A DNA stretch of 12,019 nt from contig JAAZNO010000313.1 in NCBI GenBank assembly GCA_012798275.1, forward strand, positions 1 through 12,019, in the 5' to 3' direction. This stretch comes from Chloroflexota bacterium (GTDB lineage: Bacteria; Chloroflexota; Anaerolineae; B4-G1; SLSP01). Both the position numbers and the translations under genes were made by a program. The notes under the pieces were generated by a model, which saw only the letters and a program-made list of their open reading frames with translations, was not told where the DNA came from and did not search any database. Of the stretch, positions 1 through 6,382 are shown piece by piece (the first letter of the stretch is position 1; the number at the start of each line of letters is the position of its first letter).

Positions 1-49
1 AGTTCACAGAATACTCCAATTGTCTGGCCGCACTTTCAGGTATTGCCCC

Positions 50-78
50 TATAATGAGAACAGTGTTGACTGTTCTCA
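50..78. promoter_or_regulatory. TATAAT box overlapping a perfect 10-bp inverted repeat
   Basis: A consensus TATAAT lies at 50-55. A perfect 10-bp inverted repeat overlaps its last base: TGAGAACAGT at 55-64, a GTTG spacer, then ACTGTTCTCA at 69-78. A palindrome sitting on the -10 to +1 region is what a repressor operator looks like. The same sequence could form an RNA hairpin, but it has no T-tract on either side, so a terminator is less likely. No convincing -35 box lies 16-18 bp upstream. It may serve tldD with a long leader or an unseen gene to the left. Confidence 0.35.
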
Positions 79-130
79 CCTGTGCAGATGAACCTTTGTG
101 ACCTGTGATTTTCACCTCTCTCTAAAAGTG

Positions 131-169
131 CCCCTTCTCCCCGCGAGCGCGGGAAAGGAGCAAGAGGGG
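131..169. repeat. C/G-rich intergenic hairpin
   Basis: CCCGCG at 140-145 and CGCGGG at 148-153 are perfect complements. They are flanked by an outer C-rich arm beginning CCCCTT at 131 and a G-rich arm ending AAGAGGGG at 162-169, which pair imperfectly. The result is a long imperfect stem-loop of the kind often seen as short intergenic repeats in GC-rich bacterial genomes. It is followed by ACAAAAATTG rather than a T-run, so a terminator role toward the plus strand is weak. Confidence 0.4.
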
Positions 170-242
170 ACAAAAATTGACTCTTAATCTTCAGCAGTTG
201 CCACGAGATATTGCGTTTTTAGTCAGTGGCTGAACAGTTACC

Positions 243-299
243 ATGTGAGTTGTGAGTTGTGATCGAAGGCTGCGACAGATCTCGACTCACGGCTCACTG
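243..299 (+). repeat. Dispersed hairpin repeat, copy A
   Basis: The left end carries two GTGAGTT heptamers (245-258) and the right end carries GACTCAC then GGCTCAC (284-297), which are roughly inverted copies, so the element can fold on itself. The right 30 bases (270-299) match the reverse complement of 3329-3358 at 29 of 30 positions, and the left end also matches that second copy. The two copies bracket the tldD-tldE unit in opposite orientation. No transposase or recognised insertion sequence accompanies them. Confidence 0.65.
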
Positions 300-344
300 C
301 TCTCTATTTTCCGAGGAGATTGCACTATCCCTTTTGAAAATTCA

Positions 345-353
345 TGCTATGAT
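345..353 (+). promoter_or_regulatory. Candidate extended -10 promoter of tldD
   Basis: TGCTATGAT at 345-353 fits the extended -10 form TGnTATnAT and lies about 60 bases before the tldD start. A TTGAAA at 334-339 is only 8 bp upstream, too close to be its -35 box, and a TTGCAC at 320-325 is 22 bp away, too far. If used, this promoter would depend on the extended -10 element, giving transcription from near 360 and a leader of about 50 nt. Confidence 0.35.
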
Positions 354-413
354 AGAAATTGATTAGCCCAGGCAACTATCTTGACCTAGCATGTTCATCA
401 ACGGAGGTGCACC

Positions 414-1880
414 TTGAAAGATCTGCTTGCCTTAGCCCTTAACCGGGCCCAGCTGCTGGGAGCAGCTTACGCCGATGTCCGCATCCTCACCACGCGCGAG
501 CAGAGTGTGGGCGTGCGCAACGGCGTCGTCGAAGAAGTCGGCGAATTGGAAAACGCCGGCTTTGGCGTGCGGGTGCTCGTGGACGGCGCCTGGGGATTTG
601 CTTCAAGCGCCCTGCTGACCCGCAAAGAGGTGGAGCGCGTCACGGCGGAAGCGATCGCCATCGCCCGCGCCAGCGCGCTCTTCCAACAGCACCGGGTGTT
701 CCTCGGCCCGGCGGAAGTCCATCAGGCGGTCTACCGCACACCCCTTGAGATTGACCCCTTCAGCGTGCCCATCGAGGACAAAATCGCGCTGCTGCTGGAA
801 GCCGATCAGCTGATGCGCGCTGAGGCCGGTGTCAAAGTGACGAATGGACACCTGGTCTGTCTGCGCAAGCAGCAATACTTCGCCAGCACCGAAGGGGCGA
901 CCATCGAACAGGAGCTCGTCGAAACGGGCGGCGCGATCATGGCGCTCGCCATCGCCAACGGCGAGGTGCAACGCCGCAGTTATCCCAACGTCTTCCGCGA
1001 TCAACACGCCGAGGGATGGGAATTCATCCAGCGGCTGGATTTTCCGGGCCACGCGTCGCGAGTCGGCGCTGAGGCCGTGGCCCTCCTCAGCGCGGAACAA
1101 TGTCCCAGCAAGGTAACCACGCTGATCCTCGACCGGACCCAGCTGGGATTGCAGGTTCACGAGTCGTGCGGGCATCCCACGGAGCTGGATCGCGTCTTCG
1201 GCACCGAGGCCGCTTACGCCGGTACCAGTTTCCTCACGCCGGAAAAACTGGGCGTCTTCCGCTACGGCTCCGAGCTGGTCAACCTCACCGCCGACGCGAC
1301 GACCCCACGCGGCCTGGGCACTTTCGGCTATGACGATGAGGGCGTCCCGGCGCAGCGCGTGCCGCTCGTCCGCGAGGGGCGTTTCGTGGGCTACCTCACC
1401 TCGCGAGAGACGGCGACCCAGCTGGCCCAACTGCGCGGCGAGGATCCCTCCCTGGCACGCTCCGGCGGAGCGATGCGCGCTTCGGGCTGGAATCGCCTCC
1501 CCATCATCCGCATGACCAACATCAACCTGGAACCGGGGACCTGGGAGTTAGAAGATCTCATCGCCGACACCGATGAGGGCATCTACATGGAGACCAATAA
1601 GTCGTGGTCCATTGACAATCTGCGGCTCAACTTCCTCTTTGGAACCGAGCTGGCTTATGAGATCAAGAACGGCAAACGCGGCAAGCTCTACAAGAACGCC
1701 ACCTATACCGGAATGACGCCGGAATTCTGGGGCTCGTGCGACGCCATCTGCAACGCCAACTACTGGGGCGTGTGGGGCGTCCCCAACTGCGGCAAGGGGC
1801 AGCCCTCACAGACGGCCCACACCGGTCACGGCGCGGCGCCGGCGCGCTTCCGCAACGTCCGCGTGGGTGTGATGAAATAG
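414..1880 (+). CDS. tldD: TldD-family zinc metalloprotease, catalytic subunit
   Basis: This is a TldD/PmbA-family protease of 488 residues, close to the 481 of E. coli TldD. The metal site HExxxH is intact as HESCGH at residues 249-254 and is followed by PTELDR. The C-terminal half carries family hallmarks: a YDDEG block, an RMTN segment, a W-S-I-D segment, and a conserved Cys at 459 in NCGKGQP. In the family, TldD carries the zinc and TldE pairs with it; the complex degrades unfolded or linear peptides, trims microcin B17 and removes CcdA in E. coli. The TTG start at 414 is chosen because GGAGGT at 403-408 sits 5 bases upstream; a nearby ATG at 391 is in another frame. tldE follows after 18 bp, so the two are co-transcribed. 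The protein is cytoplasmic, with no signal peptide. Confidence 0.93.
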   Translation: MKDLLALALNRAQLLGAAYADVRILTTREQSVGVRNGVVEEVGELENAGFGVRVLVDGAWGFASSALLTRKEVERVTAEAIAIARASALFQQHRVFLGPAEVHQAVYRTPLEIDPFSVPIEDKIALLLEADQLMRAEAGVKVTNGHLVCLRKQQYFASTEGATIEQELVETGGAIMALAIANGEVQRRSYPNVFRDQHAEGWEFIQRLDFPGHASRVGAEAVALLSAEQCPSKVTTLILDRTQLGLQVHESCGHPTELDRVFGTEAAYAGTSFLTPEKLGVFRYGSELVNLTADATTPRGLGTFGYDDEGVPAQRVPLVREGRFVGYLTSRETATQLAQLRGEDPSLARSGGAMRASGWNRLPIIRMTNINLEPGTWELEDLIADTDEGIYMETNKSWSIDNLRLNFLFGTELAYEIKNGKRGKLYKNATYTGMTPEFWGSCDAICNANYWGVWGVPNCGKGQPSQTAHTGHGAAPARFRNVRVGVMK

Positions 1881-1898
1881 GCAAGGAGGAACAACGAC

Positions 1899-3260
1899 AT
1901 GCTCAACGAACACGACATCCAAACTTTGCTCCAGCGCGTGATCAGCCGCTCGCCCGGCGACGAGACCGAAGTGCTCTTCCTGGGATTGGACGAAGCTCTG
2001 ACGCGCTTTGCGAACAATGAAATCCACCAGAACGTGGCGGAGACGAATTTCAGCCTCGTGGTGTCCGTGGCCTTCGGCAAACGGGTGGGGATGGCGGCGA
2101 CCAGCGACCTGAGCGACGCCGCTCTCGACCGGCTGCTCGAACAGGCCGCCATGCTGGCGCGCCTGCAACCGGAAAATCCCGACTTCCCCGGCTTCGCGCC
2201 GCCGGCAGAGTTCCCGGCGGGACGGCAGGCCTTCGATGAGGCCACGGCAGCCGCCACGCCGGAGTTCCGCGCCCGCGCCGTTGGCGAGGTGCTCCGTTAT
2301 GCAGTGGACCGGGGCACCGTGGCCTCGGGCGCGTTCAGCACCAGCTGCTATCAGTGGGCCATCGCCACGAGCCACGGGCTTTTTGCCTGGCAGCCGCTCA
2401 CGCTGGCCGAATTGACTATCGTTGCCATGACCGAGACCGGCTCCGGCTACGCCGCGGACGCTGCCTGGCAGGTAGAGCAAATCCCCGTCGCACAGTGGGG
2501 AAAAATCGCCGTGGATAAGGCGCTCGCGTCTCAAAATCCGCGGGACATTCCGCCCGGTGAGTACCCCGTGGTGCTGGAAGCCTCCGCCGCTCAGGACCTC
2601 GTCGCTTTCATCGGCAGCGGCGCGAACGGGATGAGCGTGACCGAGGGATCCTCGTGGATGAGTGGACGACAGGGGCAGGCGCTGTTCTCCCCGGCCATCA
2701 CCCTCGTGGATGACCCCGCCGCGCCGGAACACTGGCCCATGGCCTTCGATTTTGAGGGCACACCACGTCAGCCGCTCGCCCTCATCCGCCAGGGGGTGGT
2801 AGGCGATGCGTACTACAACCGCCAATGGGCGGCGCGGACCGGGCATCCTGCCACGGGACACGGGACGCCTCCCATCAATCCCTTCGCGCCCGGTTCGGCG
2901 ATGGGCCGGGCGATGTTCCCGATGCACCTGACCCTGCAGGCAGGGGACACGCCCATCGAGCAACTGATCGCTACCGTCGAGCAGGGGCTGTACGTGACGC
3001 GCTTCAACTACACCCGCACCGTCCATCCGCGCGAGGTGGTCGTCACGGGACTGACCCGCGATGGGACGTTCTGGATCGAGGGCGGCGAGATCGCCTATCC
3101 GGTGAAGAACCTGCGCTTCACGCAGAGCTACGTCGAGGCGCTGCAAAACGTCGTCGCTGTCGGCGACACGCTGCACCGCGAACCGGCTTACGGGGGCTTC
3201 ACGCGCAATCCGGCGCTGCAGCTCACGCAGTTCCGGTTCACCGGCAAGACCGAATTCTAA
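1899..3260 (+). CDS. tldE: TldE/PmbA-family subunit of the TldD/E protease
   Basis: This 453-residue protein matches TldE/PmbA in length (450 in E. coli) and in C-terminal features: the G-L-Y-V-T-R-F-N-Y segment, an IEGGEIAYPVKNLRFT segment where the family reads G-G-E-I-x-Y-P-V, and no HExxxH. It therefore lacks the zinc site and should be the non-catalytic partner that completes the TldD active complex. The ATG at 1899 is preceded by AAGGAGG at 1883-1889 with a 9-base spacer, and the gap to tldD is 18 bp. A 34-bp palindrome starts 13 bases after the stop, which suggests the unit ends here. No peptide precursor gene (microcin or RiPP) lies nearby, so a general peptide-turnover role is more likely than dedicated maturation. 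Confidence 0.88.
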   Translation: MLNEHDIQTLLQRVISRSPGDETEVLFLGLDEALTRFANNEIHQNVAETNFSLVVSVAFGKRVGMAATSDLSDAALDRLLEQAAMLARLQPENPDFPGFAPPAEFPAGRQAFDEATAAATPEFRARAVGEVLRYAVDRGTVASGAFSTSCYQWAIATSHGLFAWQPLTLAELTIVAMTETGSGYAADAAWQVEQIPVAQWGKIAVDKALASQNPRDIPPGEYPVVLEASAAQDLVAFIGSGANGMSVTEGSSWMSGRQGQALFSPAITLVDDPAAPEHWPMAFDFEGTPRQPLALIRQGVVGDAYYNRQWAARTGHPATGHGTPPINPFAPGSAMGRAMFPMHLTLQAGDTPIEQLIATVEQGLYVTRFNYTRTVHPREVVVTGLTRDGTFWIEGGEIAYPVKNLRFTQSYVEALQNVVAVGDTLHREPAYGGFTRNPALQLTQFRFTGKTEF

Positions 3261-3273
3261 CCTCTCAGCACAG

Positions 3274-3307
3274 GGCTGTGTGAGCCGGGCGCCCGGCTCA
3301 CACAGCC
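3274..3307. terminator. 34-bp perfect palindrome after tldE, probable terminator
   Basis: GGCTGTGTGAGCCGGGC at 3274-3290 is followed directly by its exact reverse complement at 3291-3307. Allowing a 4-base loop, the RNA would form a stem of about 15 bp, 13 bases past the tldE stop. There is no T-tract after it on either strand, so it may stop transcription weakly or protect the 3' end of the mRNA. It shares the GTGAGCC heptamer with the nearby dispersed repeat. Confidence 0.6.
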
Positions 3308-3328
3308 TCCGGCTTCGAAAACAGGAAT

Positions 3329-3392
3329 CAGTGAGCCGTGAGTCGAGAGCTGTCGCAGTCTCCGCCTACGGGTTACGACTCACCACTCACAT
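3329..3392 (-). repeat. Dispersed hairpin repeat, copy B
   Basis: This is the inverted second copy of the element at 243-299. Bases 3329-3358 equal the reverse complement of 270-299 except for one base. The far end, CGACTCACCACTCAC at 3376-3390, is a near-inverted copy of its own left end GTGAGCCGTGAGTCG at 3331-3345 (13 of 15 positions), so this copy also folds. The two copies differ mainly in the middle, where copy B is about 7 bases longer. Confidence 0.65.
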
Positions 3393-3502
3393 TCTGATGT
3401 TTGCATAGTGGGCACCAGCACATGGCGTCTTCTTCGAATATAACCATCCCCTCATAAAGTGCATCCAACACACTTCAGCGGCCAGCTGGGTATTCACGGT
3501 TA

Positions 3503-3511
3503 TGGTATAAT
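3503..3511 (+). promoter_or_regulatory. Extended -10 promoter of the TPR-J-GrpE-Hsp70 operon
   Basis: TGGTATAAT at 3503-3511 is a full-consensus extended -10 element (TGnTATAAT). No TTGACA-like -35 box lies 16-18 bp upstream, which is usual for extended -10 promoters. Transcription would start near 3518, giving a leader of about 205 nt before the TPR gene. This looks like a housekeeping sigma-70 promoter rather than a sigma-32 site (no CCCCAT-type -10). Confidence 0.6.
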
Positions 3512-3525
3512 AGAATTTGTGGACG

Positions 3526-3542
3526 AACTGGTTTAACCTGTT
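3526..3542. promoter_or_regulatory. Operator-like palindrome just downstream of the promoter
   Basis: AACTGGTTTAACCTGTT is a 17-bp palindrome centred on base 3534, with 7 of 8 positions matching in each arm (AAC-GGTT/AACC-GTT). It lies about 15 bases after the TATAAT, covering roughly +9 to +25 of the predicted transcript, where a bound repressor would block elongation or initiation. The sequence is neither CIRCE nor HAIR. I cannot name the regulator. Confidence 0.4.
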
Positions 3543-3566
3543 ATCCGGCAACTAAAGAAGGAGCTT

Positions 3567-3691
3567 TGAAGTCAGCGCGGACAGCACAATGACGACTATC
3601 CGCTGCAGCGGACTTCACCATAGCCAGGTGACCACATAGAGACTGAAAGGTTCTTGATGGGGAGATCGGCAAAAGGCGGTTGCATCAAGAA
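3567..3691 (+). promoter_or_regulatory. Structured 5' leader of the Hsp70 operon
   Basis: Three inverted repeats lie in the predicted leader. TGAAGTC at 3567-3573 pairs with GACTTCA at 3611-3617. Inside that span is a perfect 14-bp palindrome, TCCGCTGCAGCGGA, at 3599-3612. CAGCG at 3573-3577 could instead pair with CGCTG at 3601-3605, so two folds compete. Farther down, TTCTTGATG at 3651-3659 pairs exactly with CATCAAGAA at 3683-3691 around a 23-base loop. The set could serve attenuation, mRNA stability or temperature sensing. None of these is shown; the hairpins do not cover the weak ribosome binding site at 3707-3710. Confidence 0.3.
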
Positions 3692-3723
3692 ATATGTCGC
3701 ACGGATAAGGCAACAGACACAGA

Positions 3724-5970
3724 ATGGGAAAACGTTCAAAACAGAAGCAAAGCAGCGCTCAGAGCGCCGATGCTCTGCGCCTCAATGGCCTACAGGCTTT
3801 CAAAATTGGGGATTATACTCGCGCCATCGAGAGGTGGGAAAAGGCAGGGCGACAGGTACCGGCCAAACTGCCCACCGAGGCGCTGGCCGAGGCCTATTTC
3901 CGGCGCGGCATCCAGGGTTTTTATCGCAAGTCGCAATCGGCGGATGTCCAGGCAGCATTGAAGGACCTGCGCCGCGCCATCGAACTGGCCCCCGGGGAGG
4001 CGCGGTATCATTTTCACCTGGGGTTGGCAGCGCACCGCCAGGGCGATCTGGAGTCCGCAATCGCGGCTTACCGTTCGGCCCATCAGAGGACAGGCGAGTT
4101 TGCCAGCCGGGCGGGTTACCCTTTAGCACTGGCCTTGTTGCAACAGGGCCAGGATCCCGCCGCGGATGCCGTTTGGGCCACCCTTACCCCTGAAGAACGC
4201 GCCAGGTTACAAGATGCCACCGCCTTTCGACGACGTCCGTACACGCTCTCGGCCCATGCTCCGGCTTTCTGGCACGGCCTGGTGGCGCTAGATCGGGGAG
4301 AATTGGAGACGGCGCGGGAGCTGCTGCAACAAACCCTCATGGCGCCGGGCTCGCCGATGGAAGCTGCCCTGGCGCACTACTATTTGGGCGTCCTCGCCGC
4401 ACACGCTGAAGATTGGCCCCTGGCGATAGAGGAATGGCGCACCGCCGCGGCAGCCGGCGTCAACACCGCCCATCTCCGGGACAATCTAGCCGAGGCGCTG
4501 CAGCGGTTCGCAGAGGATGCCACGCAGGCAGGAGACATTAACAGCGCCTTGAGCGCCGCTGAGGAAGCGCTTCAGTACCGACCGACGGAGAAATCGCTGC
4601 GGGAGTTGCTCTCGTATCTCTATCAACGTCACGGGTATCAGGCCGCGCAAGCCGGTCAGTGGAGCGTGGCCCAACGCGATTGGGAAAAAGCCACGCAGGT
4701 GGGGGAAGACAGTTTCCGTCTGGCCTACAATCGCGCGCTGGCCTGCGAACGGGCGGAAGACTTCCTTGCGGCAGCCGAAGCCTGGCGCGAGGCGCTGCGC
4801 CGACGTCCACGACGGACCGACCATCCCGATGCCATTTCCGATGCACAAGTCGCCCGTCTCTGGCGGCGCGCCGCCGAGGCCTACGTCAAGGCCGAAGAAT
4901 ACGACGCCGCCTTACAGGTATATCGGACCGCCGTCAAGTGGGATCCGGACAACCTGGAGACGCGCATGATGCTCGTAGAGGGCCTGCTCGATGATGGCCG
5001 GCTGTGGGCAGCCGAAAATGAACTGCAGCGGATTCTGGAAAAGAACCCCGACTACATTCCAGCGTTGCTGAAAATGGCTGAGGCAATCGTCGAGGGCGGC
5101 TACTGGTGGGACATCGGGCTGGCAGAGCAGTATTGGCTGCGGGCGTTACAGGTGGACCCCCAAAACGAAATCGCGCGGAGTGAGCTCGTAAATTACTATG
5201 TCGAACAAGCCCAGTTCAGAATAGGAATGCAGCCGGAAGTGGCCGCCGAGTTGTATGACAAAGCCCTCCGCCTTCAGCCCGACAATGCCAGCATTTTAGC
5301 TTCCTTGGGCGGCGCACATCTCCATTTGAAACACACTGCCGAGGGGCAGGCCTACATGAAAAGAGCGCTTGAACGCGCCGGTGACAATGAGGAGACGCTC
5401 GCCTTCATCTGTGAAATTCAGCTGGCGGAAGTGTCAGAAGCCCAGTTTTGGAGCACGCTAGAAGAAATTGAAGGGTCGCGGCCTTCAATTTCCTCTGGCT
5501 TCTATATCCAGCTGGCACAGCGGCTAATTCTCATGGGTAAAAGTGCGTTGCTGCAAAAAGTAATAGAGCGGGTCACTTTCAAAGCTCCTTCAAAGACGCC
5601 GTTGAATCTTACGATTGGGAACCTACTCCTCAATTCCCCGGCCTACACGGAGGCGCAGGTGTATCTGGAGCGTGCGCTCAGCGCTGGCGAGCCGGCGGCA
5701 GAAGCCCATCTGGGGCTCATGTTGTTAGCCCTGCGTCAGGGTAAAACCACCGAAGCCCGTAAACACTGGCGTGAGGCGGATAAGATTGCGCGCCGCGAAC
5801 AGGATCCGGATTTGCTAGGAAAGCTGGCCCGAGCTCGGGAGCTCCTAGACATACCGCCGGCTTTGCTGAACATGTTGTTGACCATGCCATTTCCAGGCGG
5901 CGATTCCTTTTTCCCTCCCGACTTCCCTCCCGACGAAGATTTTGATGAGGATTTTGGGGGCGATTTCTGA
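3724..5970 (+). CDS. Large TPR-repeat protein leading the Hsp70 operon
   Basis: This 748-residue soluble protein consists mostly of tetratricopeptide repeats. Clear units fall near residues 15-45, 54-91, 94-124, 214-245, 296-325, 330-362, 376-410, 413-444, 446-479, 499-520, 523-555 and 660-690, with typical W/L/G/Y/A/P spacing. There is no signal peptide or membrane segment. The N-terminus is basic (GKRSKQK). The last 26 residues are Asp/Phe-rich and probably disordered (FPPDFPPDEDFDEDF). ATG 3724 is the first start after an in-frame TAA at 3706; its AAGG at 3707-3710 is a weak, distant ribosome binding site. The J-like gene begins 1 bp after the stop. TPR arrays bind peptide tails, including Hsp70 C-termini in eukaryotes, so a client-binding or docking role with the downstream Hsp70 is plausible but inferred. 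Confidence 0.85.
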   Translation: MGKRSKQKQSSAQSADALRLNGLQAFKIGDYTRAIERWEKAGRQVPAKLPTEALAEAYFRRGIQGFYRKSQSADVQAALKDLRRAIELAPGEARYHFHLGLAAHRQGDLESAIAAYRSAHQRTGEFASRAGYPLALALLQQGQDPAADAVWATLTPEERARLQDATAFRRRPYTLSAHAPAFWHGLVALDRGELETARELLQQTLMAPGSPMEAALAHYYLGVLAAHAEDWPLAIEEWRTAAAAGVNTAHLRDNLAEALQRFAEDATQAGDINSALSAAEEALQYRPTEKSLRELLSYLYQRHGYQAAQAGQWSVAQRDWEKATQVGEDSFRLAYNRALACERAEDFLAAAEAWREALRRRPRRTDHPDAISDAQVARLWRRAAEAYVKAEEYDAALQVYRTAVKWDPDNLETRMMLVEGLLDDGRLWAAENELQRILEKNPDYIPALLKMAEAIVEGGYWWDIGLAEQYWLRALQVDPQNEIARSELVNYYVEQAQFRIGMQPEVAAELYDKALRLQPDNASILASLGGAHLHLKHTAEGQAYMKRALERAGDNEETLAFICEIQLAEVSEAQFWSTLEEIEGSRPSISSGFYIQLAQRLILMGKSALLQKVIERVTFKAPSKTPLNLTIGNLLLNSPAYTEAQVYLERALSAGEPAAEAHLGLMLLALRQGKTTEARKHWREADKIARREQDPDLLGKLARARELLDIPPALLNMLLTMPFPGGDSFFPPDFPPDEDFDEDFGGDF
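5911..5934 (+). repeat. Perfect 12-bp tandem duplication in the TPR tail
   Basis: TTCCCTCCCGAC occurs twice in a row (5911-5922 and 5923-5934), encoding FPPDFPPD. This in-frame duplication lies in the low-complexity acidic tail and looks like replication slippage, so the tail length may vary among relatives. Confidence 0.85.
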
Positions 5971-5971
5971 G

Positions 5972-6382
5972 ATGAATGAAATAGCGAAAATGACCGAGGT
6001 ACCTGACGGAGCACCTTCCAGGCCCGAGTTGCAGCCCGATTTGCACAGCGCCGACCCCTATGCCGTCCTGGGCCTGCAGCGGGGGGCATCCGTGCGAGAA
6101 GTCAAGCGCGCTTATTTTGCACTGGTGCGCCAGTATCCACCTGAAGAGCAGCCCGAAGCCTTCAAATTGCTTCGAGCGGCCTACGAGAAATTACGCAGCG
6201 CCGAAGCGCAGGCCGAAACCGATCTGTTCCTCTTCCAACCGCCTTTGCCGTGGGAGCCGCGCAGGCGCCGACGCAAATTCGATCTTGACATCCATGTCGA
6301 AGATGTCTGGCACACCCTCCAGCAATATGGCGATCTGGGCCGCACGGATTTCAAAGACGATTTCAAACCGGTTAAGCTATGA
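5972..6382 (+). CDS. Small J-like co-chaperone with YPP in place of HPD
   Basis: This is a 136-residue protein whose residues 28-76 read as a J domain: DPYAVLGL (helix I), SVREVKRAYFALVRQ (helix II), a turn, and PEAFKLLRAAYEKLRS (helix III). The catalytic HPD turn is replaced by Y55-P56-P57, so both the His and the Asp that stimulate Hsp70 ATPase are missing. No G/F region, zinc finger or client-binding domain follows; instead there is a run of Arg (97-101) and a tail containing DFKDDF. The ATG at 5972 is preferred (1 bp after the TPR stop, GGGGG at 5956-5960 upstream); ATG 5991 is a possible shorter start. Its stop overlaps the grpE start by 4 bp (ATGA). It may tether Hsp70 to the TPR protein rather than drive its ATPase; this is inference. 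Confidence 0.8.
   Translation: MNEIAKMTEVPDGAPSRPELQPDLHSADPYAVLGLQRGASVREVKRAYFALVRQYPPEEQPEAFKLLRAAYEKLRSAEAQAETDLFLFQPPLPWEPRRRRRKFDLDIHVEDVWHTLQQYGDLGRTDFKDDFKPVKL

Larger units (their letters stand above)
1..413. other. Intergenic region upstream of tldD
   Basis: No credible coding sequence or RNA gene is seen in these 413 bases. The visible elements are a TATAAT with an overlapping inverted repeat (50-78), a C/G-rich hairpin (131-169), a dispersed hairpin repeat (243-299), and a likely extended -10 promoter (345-353) followed by the tldD ribosome binding site (403-408). Bases 79-130 and 170-242 show nothing I can assign. The stretch is clearly richer in A+T than the flanking genes. Confidence 0.7.
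3261..3723. other. Intergenic region and leader upstream of the Hsp70 cluster
   Basis: This 463-base stretch carries no convincing gene. It holds the palindromic terminator candidate (3274-3307), the second dispersed repeat copy (3329-3392), an extended -10 promoter (3503-3511), an operator-like palindrome (3526-3542) and a leader of about 205 nt with several inverted repeats (3567-3691). Between 3393 and 3502 I see nothing assignable. No CIRCE (TTAGCACTC-N9-GAGTGCTAA) and no HAIR (CTTGAGT-N7-ACTCAAG) element is visible. Confidence 0.7.

Noticed and set aside
334..353. TTGAAA (334-339) as the -35 box of the tldD promoter
   Set aside because: It is 8 bp from the TATGAT box, far short of the 16-18 bp needed. 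The extended -10 reading needs no -35.
1806..3176. 456-codon minus-strand open frame opposite tldE
   Set aside because: It is the complement of a clear TldE coding frame. The translation shows no domain and low plausibility, so it is a shadow.
3457..3475. AAGTG-N9-CACTT as a CIRCE-like heat-shock operator
   Set aside because: The 9-base spacer fits, but the arms are only 5 bp and do not resemble TTAGCACTC/GAGTGCTAA, so chance is a sufficient explanation.
3566..3639. Two tiny leader frames: TTG 3566-3592 (8 residues) and ATG 3589-3639 (16 residues), overlapping as ATGA
   Set aside because: The AAGGAG is only 2 bases from the TTG and the ATG has no ribosome binding site. Neither peptide has runs of one amino acid typical of attenuator peptides.
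3654..4193. 179-codon plus-strand frame overlapping the start of the TPR gene
   Set aside because: Its protein is Gly/Arg/Pro-rich and without motifs, while the overlapping frame from 3724 gives regular TPR repeats from its first residues.
5942..5971. TTG 5942 or ATG 5945 as the start of the J-like gene
   Set aside because: These lie inside the TPR tail and would overlap it by about 29 bases. ATG 5972, directly after the TPR stop, is the more natural start.
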